DNA of 64,000 bases, taken from contig NZ_JACAXB010000007.1 of NCBI RefSeq assembly GCF_013391415.1, positions 89,507-153,506 on the forward strand. The letters are read 5' to 3'. A program made the translations under genes and the position numbers. The notes beneath the pieces are model-generated. The model was given only the letters and a program-made list of their open reading frames with translations, was not told the DNA's origin and did not search any database. Below, piece after piece: positions 26,802 through 36,023 of the stretch. Numbering within the stretch: the first letter of the stretch is position 1; each line of letters opens with the position of its first letter. The stretch comes from Aquitalea sp. LB_tupeE. GTDB taxonomy: Bacteria > Pseudomonadota > Gammaproteobacteria > Burkholderiales > Chromobacteriaceae.

Positions 26802-27284
26802 ATGCCAACTTCCAGCGCACAACACCAGCACCGTCTACCGCAGCACTTGCTGCGCGCCCGTGAAGCCGTCATGGCTTACTTTCGTCCCTTGCTCAACAGT
26901 GTGGGCCTGACCGAACAGCAATGGCGCATTCTGCGCCTGCTGGACGACCGTGGCGAAATGGAAGCCGGGGTGATTGCCGACTTGGCCTGCATTCTGTCTC
27001 CCAGCCTCACCGGTATTCTGGTGCGCATGGAAAAGGCCGGCCTGATCCACCGCAGCCGCGACAAGGTGGATAGCCGCCGGCTGATCGTGTCCCTGTCCCT
27101 GGAGGGCCGCCAGCTGACGCGCGAGGTCGCACCACTGTCCAACGCCTGCTATCGGCAGATAGAAGCGCATTTTGGCGAGGAAAAGCTGGAGCTGCTGATC
27201 AGCCTGCTAAATGAACTGGAGCAACTGCCAGCCCCGGTGGCGGTGACCGAGGACAAGCCACAGCTGACCGAAGCAGACCTCTGA
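26802..27284 (+). CDS. hpaR: 4-HPA / homoprotocatechuate operon repressor
   Basis: HpaR (160 aa) is a MarR-family repressor of the meta-cleavage pathway for 4-hydroxyphenylacetate. The segment LLRAREAVMAYFRPLL--LTEQQWRILRLL and the winged-helix stretch ACILSPSLTGILVRMEKAGLI closely follow the E. coli HpaR pattern. It is separated from hpaG1 by about 9 kb, whereas in E. coli W it adjoins the operon. A TTAA-N4-TTAA element just before the gene recurs at the hpaG1, hpaX and hydroxylase promoters. The start has no strong ribosome site. Confidence 0.93.
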   Translation: MPTSSAQHQHRLPQHLLRAREAVMAYFRPLLNSVGLTEQQWRILRLLDDRGEMEAGVIADLACILSPSLTGILVRMEKAGLIHRSRDKVDSRRLIVSLSLEGRQLTREVAPLSNACYRQIEAHFGEEKLELLISLLNELEQLPAPVAVTEDKPQLTEADL

Positions 27285-27296
27285 AACCCGAGGCTG

Positions 27297-27338
27297 AATG
27301 CCACAGGCCCCGGCGCATGTACCGGGGCCTGTGGCATT
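27297..27338. terminator. Long hairpin between hpaR and the DUF3156-like gene
   Basis: A perfect 17-bp stem (27297-27313 with 27322-27338) lies between convergent genes. It has no T-run on either side, so efficiency as an intrinsic terminator is uncertain. Confidence 0.6.
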
Positions 27339-27357
27339 GTGATTTACCGCATGTCAA

Positions 27358-27948
27358 TCAGCCCGCGCGGGCCACCACCCGCTGCACCGCCGCCATCACG
27401 GCCAACAACGCCAGTTTTTGTGTGGTCAACAGGCGGATATAGCGGCGAAAAGGCGGGAAGCTGCCCACCACTTCACTGGCGGCAAAATGCTCGATTTCCA
27501 GCCGCCAGCCCTGCGCATCCGCAATCAGTTCACAACGCTTGAAATCCAGCGGCATCAGTGCGGTGTGCAAGTCCCGGTCTTGCTGCAACAAGGCCATCAG
27601 GGGCGCCAGCGCTGCACCATCCCCCTCGCGGCACAGGCAGCCAAAGCCCTTGCGCTGCCAGTTGCCCCGGTGTTGCAGCGCCAGTCGGGACGGACGCGAC
27701 GGCGCAGCGCCAGGCAGTGGCAGTACAAAGCAGCAGCTGACGGTATGCAGCAGGAACTGGCGTTCCACCCGCTCCTCCACCCGGAATGACCAGTCCGCAG
27801 CGGGCAGCCGGTAGTCCGGACAGCCCTCTTCCGCACCCATCACTTCCAGCCCGTTCAGGTCTTGTGCCAGCTTGGACAGGGTGGCCCCCGGCCGATAAGC
27901 CTTGGGCAGGCGCTGCTGCCACAGCCGCTCAAGCACCAGAGGCAACAC
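27358..27948 (-). CDS. DUF3156-like protein
   Basis: A 196-residue soluble protein without signal peptide or membrane segment. From memory it resembles DUF3156 proteins, which are found next to APC-type permeases; the match is not certain. Its start overlaps the end of the permease gene by 20 bases, so the two are translated together. The C-terminal half, with PPFRRYIRLLTTQKLALL, looks well conserved in style. A role in amine uptake or its control is inferred only from position. Confidence 0.65.
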   Translation of the reverse strand: MLPLVLERLWQQRLPKAYRPGATLSKLAQDLNGLEVMGAEEGCPDYRLPAADWSFRVEERVERQFLLHTVSCCFVLPLPGAAPSRPSRLALQHRGNWQRKGFGCLCREGDGAALAPLMALLQQDRDLHTALMPLDFKRCELIADAQGWRLEIEHFAASEVVGSFPPFRRYIRLLTTQKLALLAVMAAVQRVVARAG

Positions 27949-29440
27949 GCTTGAGCTCCTCGTCGATCAGCGAAGCATGGCCGCCCACCTTGCCGAACTC
28001 CTCGGCCAGAATGTCTTCAATGGCCACGGCACGGAAGGGGTTCACCTTCTGGACCAACACGGTCCACACCAGCGCGTACAGCGCAGTCAGACCCAGCATG
28101 ACGCCAAAGGGCAGATAGATATCTCGCGGGTGCATGCCCGGCGGAGTGATGTACCAGATGGCAATCAGGATGCCCACCGAGGAGATAATCTGCGGCAGCG
28201 GGAACCACGGTGAGCGGTAGGCCCGCGGAAAATCCGGCCGGGTGAAGCGCAGACGGACAATGGCCAGATTCACCAGCAGATAAGCCACACCCCAGGCGCA
28301 CACCGCTGCCAGTACCAGCGGCATGATGCGGTCCAGATCCCCCTGGATGAACCAGGCATGGACACAGGGAATGACCACCGCCACCAGAATGCCCACCAGC
28401 GGCGTCTTGAAACGCGGGTGCAGATAGGTAAAGGCCTTGGGCAGCGCACCATCCACCGCCATGCCGTACAGAATGCGCGGCAGCGCGGCAATCAGGGTAT
28501 TGATGGTGGCGGCACCGGCAAACAGCAGGCCAATACCCAGCCAGATCTTGCCAAAGGGGCCCATCACCTGATCAGCAAAGGCCGGAATCGCCATCGGGGT
28601 ATCCAGCAAATGCGGACCGGCCGGATTCTTCGGATCCATCGCCACATTGGCCACCTGATGCACCATGGCAGCGCCGTAAATGGCCATGGTGACGGCAACG
28701 CCGGTCAGACCCAGCTTGGCGGCACGCGGAATATTGCGACCGGCATCTTTCAGCTCCGGAGCCAACGGCGTCACCAGTTCGAAGCCGACAAACATGAACA
28801 TGGCCATGCCGATCAGGCTGAGCACGCCACTGGCGTCACTCAGGTCCAGCGGGCTGCCGAACCAGCCTTGCAGTGAAACAGCCGGAGCTTTGATCAGGCC
28901 GATGATGCCGAACACGGTAAGCGTGGCCCACATCACGAAGGTGAGCACGATTTCCGCCTTGCCGAAAATGGTGACCCCCATGGCGTTGAGAATGCCGAAC
29001 AGCACCACCAGCCCCACCCCCACCATCCAGGATGTACCGCTGTGTTCCAGCATGGTGTTGAGGTGTTCAAAGTTCACCAGCGCCATGATGCCGGACAGGA
29101 TGGTTTCCGCCGTACCGGCAAACACATGCACCAGCAGGTAAGCAGAGATGGTGCCGGTAATCGCCCAGAAGCGCCCCAGCCCGCAGGATATGTAATCGTA
29201 GACAGCACCGGAAGTCGGCATCATCGAAGCCGCTTCGGCAAAAGTGGTGGCCTGCGCCTGCATCATGATGAAGGCAATCAGCATGGCCAGGGCAAAGGTG
29301 CTGCCGGCCATGCCAAAACCGCTGGTCACGGTAAGAATGACCGGGCTGGCCATCACCACGCCGACCGAACTGGCCAGCGCCACCGGAAAACCCACCACCC
29401 CTTGCTGCAGGTGCCGGGTCAGTTTCTTCTCTATTGACAT
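27929..29440 (-). CDS. APC-family amino acid/amine permease
   Basis: A 503-residue membrane transporter of the amino acid-polyamine-organocation superfamily with about 12 helices. The first helix carries the substrate-carboxylate-type glycine motif (VGVVMASPVILTVTSGFG), and EAASMMPTSGAVYDYIS follows in helix 2, as usual. The C-terminal cytoplasmic tail is about 40 residues. Its neighbours are an amine transaminase and an aromatic aldehyde dehydrogenase, so an aromatic amine is a plausible substrate, by inference only. A TCAGGAGG ribosome site precedes the start. Confidence 0.88.
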   Translation of the reverse strand: MSIEKKLTRHLQQGVVGFPVALASSVGVVMASPVILTVTSGFGMAGSTFALAMLIAFIMMQAQATTFAEAASMMPTSGAVYDYISCGLGRFWAITGTISAYLLVHVFAGTAETILSGIMALVNFEHLNTMLEHSGTSWMVGVGLVVLFGILNAMGVTIFGKAEIVLTFVMWATLTVFGIIGLIKAPAVSLQGWFGSPLDLSDASGVLSLIGMAMFMFVGFELVTPLAPELKDAGRNIPRAAKLGLTGVAVTMAIYGAAMVHQVANVAMDPKNPAGPHLLDTPMAIPAFADQVMGPFGKIWLGIGLLFAGAATINTLIAALPRILYGMAVDGALPKAFTYLHPRFKTPLVGILVAVVIPCVHAWFIQGDLDRIMPLVLAAVCAWGVAYLLVNLAIVRLRFTRPDFPRAYRSPWFPLPQIISSVGILIAIWYITPPGMHPRDIYLPFGVMLGLTALYALVWTVLVQKVNPFRAVAIEDILAEEFGKVGGHASLIDEELKRVASGA

Positions 29441-29582
29441 GCTGTTTTCCTCCTGAAGACTCGCGAACCATGGCAGGGAGGCACTGCAGCAGGCTTGCTA
29501 CCTGTCTGTGGCGCATCAGTACACCTTCCCCATCATGCTGATAGCCGGGCGCTTATTTTTATGGCTGTCCCGGATGAAACCG

Positions 29583-30287
29583 TCACTGTCGCCTTGCCTG
29601 ACCAGCCTGTTGCCGGACAAACAAGGCATGTGCCAATGCGGTACGACTACTCACATCAAACTTGCGAAACAGGTGCAATAAATGGGTTTTGACCGTGGCC
29701 TGTCCCATGCCCAGCTCACGGGCAATGGTTTTGTTACAGGCACCGGTAGACAACAACATGGCCACCGCCTGCTCGCGCTCGGTCAGTACGATGGCGGGGT
29801 CCGGGCAAGGCTGGTACAGCGTACTGTCCAGCGCCATGTCCAGCAGGCCATGCAAGCCGTGCAGCACACGTAAGTCCTCGTCGGCAAAGCCGGGCATCCG
29901 CCCCTGCCGCAGCAAGGAGAAAGCGGCCACCACCCGCCCCTGCCGCCGCAGCAGGATTTCCGCGACATCCACCAGCCGGTTGCTGGTCAGGAAAGGGGCA
30001 TAGCGGGATGTGGCACGTTGCGCTGCCGGCAAGGCGCTGCCCAGCGTCACCACATCCAGCGGCTGACGGGACAGCCTGGCCGGATGCAGCGGGTCATGCC
30101 CCATATAGCGGGCAACATAGCGCTGATGCACCTCGTCCGGCATATGGCGCAACACGAAATCGTGCGGCTGCTGCTGCCGGTCCACCCGGTAAAAGGCAGT
30201 GGCGCTGTGCGGCAATACATCCTGCAGCACGTCCAGACAGCGTTGCAACGGTTTTGCCACCGGTACTGCGGCAAGCAGATGAGCCAT
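29583..30287 (-). CDS. LuxR-type transcription regulator
   Basis: A 234-residue regulator with an N-terminal sensor-like region (about 1-160) and a LuxR/FixJ-type helix-turn-helix at the C-terminus (LTEREQAVAMLLSTGACNKTIARELGMGQATVKTHLLHLFRKF). It lacks a receiver aspartate, and it is not an obvious acyl-homoserine-lactone receptor. It lies in the leftward series aldehyde dehydrogenase-transaminase-regulator-permease. From memory the Klebsiella monoamine regulon is controlled by MoaR, also with a LuxR-like helix-turn-helix; equivalence is a hypothesis. ATG 30287 has an AGGA site. Confidence 0.85.
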   Translation of the reverse strand: MAHLLAAVPVAKPLQRCLDVLQDVLPHSATAFYRVDRQQQPHDFVLRHMPDEVHQRYVARYMGHDPLHPARLSRQPLDVVTLGSALPAAQRATSRYAPFLTSNRLVDVAEILLRRQGRVVAAFSLLRQGRMPGFADEDLRVLHGLHGLLDMALDSTLYQPCPDPAIVLTEREQAVAMLLSTGACNKTIARELGMGQATVKTHLLHLFRKFDVSSRTALAHALFVRQQAGQARRQ

Positions 30288-30340
30288 GGTGTTGTCCTGA
30301 TAATGAGAAGGGCTGACACAGCCCCTTCCCCTCACGTGGT

Positions 30341-31672
30341 TCAGGCCGCCTCGAAACCGGCAGCCAGCGCTGCCACGATGGCATCGCATTCAGCCTGGCC
30401 GATGACCAGCGGCGGCGACAGGATGATCTTGGTGCCCACCGGGCGCACCAGCACGCCGTTTTCACGCGCTATTTCGGCCACCTTGTTGGCATAGCCGCCC
30501 ATCGGATCGATAGGCTCGCGGGTCTGTTTGTCCTGCACCAGATCCAGTGCAATCATCAGCCCCTTGCCACGCACCTCGCCGACGGAGGCGTATTTGTCGG
30601 CAAACGGCTTGAGCTTGGCCAGCAGGTATTCACCCTGAGCAGCGGCCTGGGCCGGCAGGTTTTCCTCGCGCACGATCTTGAGGTTGGCAATGGCTGCCGC
30701 GCAGGCGACCGGGTGACCGGCATAGGTGTAGCCGTGCATGATGACGCCGCCGAAATCCTGGTTTTTGGCAAAGGCATCGGCCACGCGCTGGTTCACCACG
30801 GTGGCACCCAGCGGTACATAGCCGGAGGAAATGCCCTTGGCCAGGCACATGATGTCCGGCTTTACGCCCCACAGACGGCTGCCGAACATGGAACCGGAAC
30901 GGCCAAAACCGGTGACGATTTCATCGGCAATCAGCAGCACGCCGTACTTGTCGCACACGGCGCGGATCAGCGGCCAGTAGCTGGCCGGCGGGACGATGAC
31001 ACCGCCAGCCCCCTGGATGGGCTCGGCGATAAAGGCAGCCACGGTATCCGGGCTCTGGAACAGGATTTCCCGCTCCAGCATCTGCGCGCAGATTTGCGCC
31101 AGCTCTTCCGGATCTTCAGTAAACGGGTTGCGGTACAGCCACGGGGTTTCCACATGGAAGCAGCCCGGCAGCAGCGGTTCGTAGCTGCGGCGGAACACGG
31201 TATTGCCGTTGACCGAAGCGCCACCGAAATGCACGCCGTGGTAACCCTGCTTGAGCGAGATGAACTTGGTGCGATCCGGCTGGCCGCTGACACGCCAGTA
31301 TTGGCGTGCCAGCTTGAGCGCGGTTTCCACCGCGTCGGACCCGCCGGAACTGAAGCTGACCCGCGCCATGTCCTCCTGCTTCAGCATGTCGATGAGGGTG
31401 GCGGACAATTCTTCCGCACGCGGGTGCGAAATACCGTCAAACAGCTGGAAGTATTCCAGCTCGTCCAGTTGCTCCACGATGGCCTGCTTGATTTCCGGGC
31501 GGTTGTGGCCAACGTTGACGTTCCACAAACCGGCCACGCCATCCACCAGCTTGTGGCCCTGGTCGTCGAATACATGACAGCCATCGCCACGCACGATGCG
31601 GATGGGCTGACGTTGTTTCATTTCATTCGGGTGCAGCATGGGGTGCCAGAAACGGGACTTGTCGTAAGACAT
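30341..31672 (-). CDS. Class III omega-aminotransferase
   Basis: A 443-residue PLP-dependent aminotransferase of the class III (omega-amino acid/amine:pyruvate) type. Visible motifs are VDGVAGLWNVNVGH, FSSGGSDAVETALKLARQYW, the EPIQGAGGVIVPP segment, LIADEIVTGFGRSG with the PLP-ring aspartate, and LAKGISSGYVPLGA with the Schiff-base lysine. Such enzymes deaminate beta-alanine, putrescine or aromatic amines; the sequence does not decide. The next gene encodes a FeaB-like aldehyde dehydrogenase, so conversion of an arylethylamine to its aldehyde is likely. The start follows AAAGGAG. Confidence 0.9.
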   Translation of the reverse strand: MSYDKSRFWHPMLHPNEMKQRQPIRIVRGDGCHVFDDQGHKLVDGVAGLWNVNVGHNRPEIKQAIVEQLDELEYFQLFDGISHPRAEELSATLIDMLKQEDMARVSFSSGGSDAVETALKLARQYWRVSGQPDRTKFISLKQGYHGVHFGGASVNGNTVFRRSYEPLLPGCFHVETPWLYRNPFTEDPEELAQICAQMLEREILFQSPDTVAAFIAEPIQGAGGVIVPPASYWPLIRAVCDKYGVLLIADEIVTGFGRSGSMFGSRLWGVKPDIMCLAKGISSGYVPLGATVVNQRVADAFAKNQDFGGVIMHGYTYAGHPVACAAAIANLKIVREENLPAQAAAQGEYLLAKLKPFADKYASVGEVRGKGLMIALDLVQDKQTREPIDPMGGYANKVAEIARENGVLVRPVGTKIILSPPLVIGQAECDAIVAALAAGFEAA

Positions 31673-31735
31673 GGTGTTGCTCCTTTAAAACAGATCAGCA
31701 AGTCAGGCGGGGCTGACAAAGCCTCGCCAGCTAAC

Positions 31736-33235
31736 TCAGTGCGCGATACAGACCGACTTGGTCTCGGTAAAGTTTTCCACCGCACCGCGACCAAACTCGC
31801 GGCCGATGCCGGATTGCTTGAAGCCGCCAAACGGCAGGCTGGGGTCGAGCGGAATATGGCTGTTGACCCACACCGTGCCCGCCTCGATGCGCGGTACCAG
31901 GTTCATGGCGGCGGACAGGTCATTGGTCCACAGGCTGGCGGCCAGGCCATAGCGCGAGTCGTTGGCCATGGCGATAGCCTCGTCGGCATGGTCGAAGGGC
32001 AAGGCCACCAGCACCGGGCCGAATACTTCTTCGCGCACGATGGTGCTGTGCTGGGCAGCGTTGACAATAATGGTGGGCTTGACGAAGTAACCGGGCAGAT
32101 CGGCCGCGCCGCCGCCGGCCAGAATGCTGGCCCCTTCGCTGCGGGCGGTGTCGATCAGCCGGCACACCGACTGCTGCTGACGGGCGGATACCAGCGGGTT
32201 GACCTGGGCGTTCAGGTCCATGCCGCAACCCAGCGTCATGCTGTTGGCGGCAGCGGCCAGGCCTTCGACGATCTGCTTGAACTTGCTGCGCTGGATATAC
32301 AGGCGGGAAGCGGCGGCACAGACCTGGCCCTGATTGAGGAAGCCGCCCATCAGCGCCCCCTGGATGGCCTTGTCCACGTCCACATCGCCCAGCATGATCA
32401 TCGGGTTTTTGCCGCCCAGCTCCAATGAGAAGCGGGTCATGTTGTCGATGGCGGTATGGCCGATGGTCTTGCCGATTTCGGTAGAACCGGTAAACGACAC
32501 CTTGCTCACCAGCGGGTGGCCGGCCAGCGCCTGACCCGCGCGGGAACCACGCCCGGTCAATACATTCACCACGCCGGGCGGAATGCCGGCTTCCAGTGCC
32601 AGTTCACCCAGACGCAGCGCAGTAAGCGGAGTTTCGGTGGAGGGCTTGAGCACCACGGTACAACCGGCGGCCAGCGCCGGCACCATCTTCCAGATGGCAA
32701 TCATCAGCGGGAAATTCCACGGCACGATACCGGCTACCACGCCCACCGGTTCACGGCGGGTATAGGCGGTATAGCGGGTGCCGGGCGGTACCGGAATGGA
32801 CACGTCCATGGTTTCGCCACCCAGCTTAGTGGCCCAGCCTGCCATGTAGCGGACAAATTCGATGGCCGCGCCCACTTCGATGGCACGCGAGATATGGATG
32901 GACTTGCCTTGGTTCAGCGTTTCCAGCTGCGCCAGTTCCTCGGCATGGGTTTCCAGCACATCGGCCAGTTTCAGCAGAATGCGCTCGCGGTCAGCCGGGC
33001 GCAGGCCGGACCACACGCCAGTGGTATGGGCACGATGGGCACTTTGCACCACCACATCAACATCCTGCTCGTTGCCATCGGCCACGCTGGCAATCACCTG
33101 GCCGGTGGCCGGATTACGCACCTCGGTACGCTGGCCGGACTGGGCAGCCACTGTCTTGCCGTCCACCAGCAAGCCATGCTCGCGTAGCAGGAAAGCATTA
33201 ACCGGCTCCAGAACCTCTACCAGATTGTGATCCAT
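31736..33235 (-). CDS. feaB: Phenylacetaldehyde dehydrogenase-like enzyme
   Basis: A 499-residue NAD-dependent aldehyde dehydrogenase that follows E. coli FeaB over most of its length. Shared segments include a HGLLVDG N-terminus, ETLNQGKSIHISRA, SIPVPPGTRYTAYTRREPVGVV, and FLNQGQVCAAASRLYI with the catalytic cysteine. FeaB oxidises phenylacetaldehyde and 4-hydroxyphenylacetaldehyde, which arise from aromatic amines, to the acids; 4-HPA is the substrate of the pathway encoded further right. ATG 33235 has AAGGAG and GGAG before it; the frame is open to 33334. It is the first gene of the leftward amine set. Confidence 0.88.
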   Translation of the reverse strand: MDHNLVEVLEPVNAFLLREHGLLVDGKTVAAQSGQRTEVRNPATGQVIASVADGNEQDVDVVVQSAHRAHTTGVWSGLRPADRERILLKLADVLETHAEELAQLETLNQGKSIHISRAIEVGAAIEFVRYMAGWATKLGGETMDVSIPVPPGTRYTAYTRREPVGVVAGIVPWNFPLMIAIWKMVPALAAGCTVVLKPSTETPLTALRLGELALEAGIPPGVVNVLTGRGSRAGQALAGHPLVSKVSFTGSTEIGKTIGHTAIDNMTRFSLELGGKNPMIMLGDVDVDKAIQGALMGGFLNQGQVCAAASRLYIQRSKFKQIVEGLAAAANSMTLGCGMDLNAQVNPLVSARQQQSVCRLIDTARSEGASILAGGGAADLPGYFVKPTIIVNAAQHSTIVREEVFGPVLVALPFDHADEAIAMANDSRYGLAASLWTNDLSAAMNLVPRIEAGTVWVNSHIPLDPSLPFGGFKQSGIGREFGRGAVENFTETKSVCIAH

Positions 33236-33784
33236 TTCTTCTCCACTCCTTGCAGGGCGGTCGCACCGGACAGCACGACCACCTGATTTGCCTTGTTGCC
33301 GTCTGTCACTGACAAGCAGCAACAGCAGCAACACGATTTGTTGCAGATCAATATACGCGCCAGTTTTTGGCGGCCTTATCCCAAATCGGCAAATCCTGCA
33401 TGGCTATCCCGGCAGGTGGCGGCAGCACGAAACAAGCCGTGCCGGAGCCTGCTTGTTGCAATGAAGAAACAGCCCCAGACACAGCAGAACGGTTGCCAGA
33501 CAAGGCTGTGGCAAGCCTTGCCTGACAAGGATGACAGGCAAATAGATAATATATTAAGTATTTTTTGCAGCGCGCTTGCAAATGACCCAATATAGTCAGG
33601 GTTTGACCAGTGCAAGACAGCATGCCCTGAACAGACAGGTAACTGACTTGCCCAGGCTGACAGGATGGCCCGCAGAGGCCGGGCGATAGCGCACGCCATC
33701 GCATCTGATTGACATCTATATCGTCAGAAACAGAAGGTGAAGGGCCGCAGGCCGCCACCGGAGAAATGCATCAGGAGGTCCACC
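33236..33784. other. Divergent regulatory region, feaB-like / AraC gene, 549 bases
   Basis: It separates the leftward amine operon from the rightward AraC gene. It holds an odd palindrome GGCAAG-C-CTTGCC (33510-33522), TGACAAGG copies on its right, several TGTTGC repeats (33296-33470), and an AT-rich block at 33541-33567. These may be binding sites for the EutR-like regulator. No gene is seen. Confidence 0.5.
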
Positions 33785-34735
33785 ATGCTGGCTGAAGTTC
33801 GCCATTTCGATGACGCCCAATGTCATGCGGCCCACTTGCCCGGCTGGCAACAGGTATACGACCAGATCAGCGGCGGGCGTTTTCACAGTTCGCTGTCCAG
33901 GTTAAATACCGGCCACCTGGAAGTATTCCGCGAGGCTTTCAACCAACGCGTGGTGCAATATGGCCGTGCGCCGGCCGACATGGTGCACTTTGCCATTCCC
34001 ATCCGGGCACCGCTGCCCCTGACCCTGCAGGGGCGTGCGGTCGGATTGCATGCCATCACCGCCTTGCGCAGCAATGAAGAATTCATCATGCACGCCCCGG
34101 CCGAAGTGGACTCCATTCAGTTGTCGGTACACAACAATGAACTGGAGGCGCTGGCTCCCGAGTTGTACCAGCAGCTGTATGGTTCACGCCAATGGCAACC
34201 GGTGATCCAGATTCCGCCGGAACAACTGGCCCATGCCCGCCAGTTGCTGTTGAACGTGTTCGAACAGGCGGTGGAAAACCCGGACCTGATGCGCTTTGCC
34301 GGTAGCCAGAAACTGGTGCAACACCAGTTGATCAGCCTGCTGCTGGACCTGCTGCACGGCAGTGTGCCGGAGCGGGCCATCAACCTCACGCACGCTACCC
34401 ACTGTGACATTGTGCGGCGCAGCCAGGCCATTGTGCTGGCCAGCAGTGACGAACCGGTGACGGTACTGGACCTGTGCCAGCAGCTACGTATCAGCCGTCG
34501 CACCTTGCAAAACAGCTTTCAGCTGATTACCGGCACCACACCGGTGGATTATCTGCGCTCCATCCGGCTCAATGCAGTGCGGCGCATGTTGTTGTCCCCG
34601 GAACATGCTGGACTGGGCGTGCGTGACGCCGCCGGGCACTGGGGCTTTTACCACCTGGGACATTTTGCCCGCGATTACCGCAAGCTGTTTTGCGAGCTGC
34701 CATCGGAAACCCGCCAGCGCAGCCTGCTGCAATAA
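33785..34735 (+). CDS. EutR-like AraC-family regulator
   Basis: A 316-residue AraC-type activator resembling EutR. The sensor part begins with WQQVYDQISGGRFH. The DNA-binding part contains EPVTVLDLCQQLRISRRTLQNSFQ, VDYLRSIRLNAVRRMLLSPE and DAAGHWGFYHLGHFARDYRKLF, very close to the EutR pattern. EutR responds to ethanolamine and cobalamin, but no eut genes are present here, so the likely ligand is another amine. It is divergent from the feaB-like operon, its probable target. ATG 33785 is preceded by a perfect AGGAGGT. Confidence 0.9.
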   Translation: MLAEVRHFDDAQCHAAHLPGWQQVYDQISGGRFHSSLSRLNTGHLEVFREAFNQRVVQYGRAPADMVHFAIPIRAPLPLTLQGRAVGLHAITALRSNEEFIMHAPAEVDSIQLSVHNNELEALAPELYQQLYGSRQWQPVIQIPPEQLAHARQLLLNVFEQAVENPDLMRFAGSQKLVQHQLISLLLDLLHGSVPERAINLTHATHCDIVRRSQAIVLASSDEPVTVLDLCQQLRISRRTLQNSFQLITGTTPVDYLRSIRLNAVRRMLLSPEHAGLGVRDAAGHWGFYHLGHFARDYRKLFCELPSETRQRSLLQ

Positions 34736-34865
34736 GACCCGCTGCCCCCCTCCTGCATTGCACCTCTTTGCTGTTCTGGCTGTTCTGGCTGTGCCGTCTG
34801 CGGCGGCAGGCCGCTGTCCGGATGCCATGCAGGGTGTTGCTGGCAAAGCAGCAGCACCTTATGCC

Positions 34866-35756
34866 TCATCCCCCATGCTGCTGGCGGTAGGCGCTAGGCT
34901 TGCTGCCGGTTTCACGCAAAAAGAAGCGCGAGAAATACGCCGGGTCCTTGAAACCCAGGTGATAGGCAATTTCGTTTACCGATCCGGCGGAATACATCAA
35001 CAGCCGCTTGGCCTCCTGCAACAGCCGGTCATGCACCAGACGCTTGGACGGCAAATCCGCCATGCGGCGACAAATATCATTCAGCCGCGACTCGGTCACC
35101 CCCATTTCCTCGCCATAGCGCCACAGCGGCCAGTGTTCGCGGAAGTGCGCTTCAATCAAGGCATTGAAGCGATGAAACACCTGCAAGTCCTCGCGGCGGC
35201 ATTGCCGGCTGTGCTCGCCCTGCGCACTCAGGCGCAAGGCCGTCACCAGTACCAGCTGCACCAGGCCGTGCAGCGCCGCCTCCCGCCCTACCGCATCATT
35301 GCCATACTCCCCGGCCAGCAAGGCCAGCAATTGTGGCAGCTGCTGTGCAGCCGCCCCATCAGCCAGTTCCACACAGAAGGGCTGCATCAGCCCCGCCTCG
35401 CGCTGCGTCAACGGCAAGGTATGCAGCAGCTGGCGTGCCAGTTCCTGCCGCACGGTCAGTACATAGCCTTCGGCATCAGCTTCGGTAATGAAGGCATGCG
35501 GCACGGTGGGCGGGGTAAAGAAAAACAGTGGTGCCCGTGCCACATAATGCTGATCTTCCAGATACAGGCGAATCTGCCCGCTGGCCAGATAATGCAACTG
35601 AAAGAAGCGGTCGTGCCGGTGCACCGGCATATTGCGGCCAAAAAACTCCGCCAGCTTGCCAAAGGCTTCCACATTGATATCCGACTCGCCATAGCGGCTG
35701 TCATACACCTTGCCGATGTCGATATTGGGAATCGGGGTACGGCTTTCCTGCTTCAT
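34866..35756 (-). CDS. hpaA: 4-HPA catabolism activator, AraC family
   Basis: HpaA (296 aa) activates the 4-hydroxyphenylacetate hydroxylase genes in response to 4-HPA. The N-terminal cupin-type sensor starts IPNIDIGKVYDSRYGESDINVEAF and contains HRHDRFFQLHYL. The C-terminal double helix-turn-helix ends AYHLGFKDPAYFSRFFLRETGSKPSAYR. It is divergent from hpaG1 across 357 bases. A CCATG-AAAGTACAGT element in this gap recurs before the hydroxylase gene and is a candidate HpaA site. Confidence 0.93.
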   Translation of the reverse strand: MKQESRTPIPNIDIGKVYDSRYGESDINVEAFGKLAEFFGRNMPVHRHDRFFQLHYLASGQIRLYLEDQHYVARAPLFFFTPPTVPHAFITEADAEGYVLTVRQELARQLLHTLPLTQREAGLMQPFCVELADGAAAQQLPQLLALLAGEYGNDAVGREAALHGLVQLVLVTALRLSAQGEHSRQCRREDLQVFHRFNALIEAHFREHWPLWRYGEEMGVTESRLNDICRRMADLPSKRLVHDRLLQEAKRLLMYSAGSVNEIAYHLGFKDPAYFSRFFLRETGSKPSAYRQQHGG

Positions 35757-35935
35757 GGCGGCTCCATGCTGTCATATGCGCAAAATGCCACATGCCGACT
35801 GATTTCCATCTTTTGTACAGCAAGCATTTTCCAGCTGCAAGCCACAACCGGCCACTGTCCATTGAATTGATTGGTTTTCTGGCATTTCCAAACAGTATCC
35901 CAGCGAAAACGAATAAACCAGCGCCCGCAGAGATT

Positions 35936-35955
35936 CCATGAAAAGTACAGTTAAT
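35936..35955 (+). promoter_or_regulatory. Proposed HpaA box, hpaA-hpaG1 region
   Basis: CCATGAAAAGTACAGT matches 15 of 16 bases of the element at 48051-48066 upstream of the C2 oxygenase gene. The two sites share no other long similarity around them. Binding by HpaA is inferred. Confidence 0.55.
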
Positions 35956-36023
35956 TCCTTAGAAAATGCGGCATGCCACATGGCATAGTGGGCAGCAACA
36001 GCGCTTGCAGCAGACAAAGCGCG

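Noticed and set aside
30307..30328. GAAGGG-CTG hairpin between the transaminase and LuxR-type genes as a terminator
   Set aside because: The stem is bulged, short and has no T-run; the genes are more likely cotranscribed.
30713..32428. A 571-codon plus-strand frame opposite the transaminase and aldehyde dehydrogenase
   Set aside because: It spans two real minus-strand genes; no motifs or ribosome site.
33546..33557. ATAATATATTAA as a fifth HpaR operator
   Set aside because: Two mismatches to the proposed motif in an AT-rich block; chance is likely, and the neighbouring genes are not 4-HPA genes proper.
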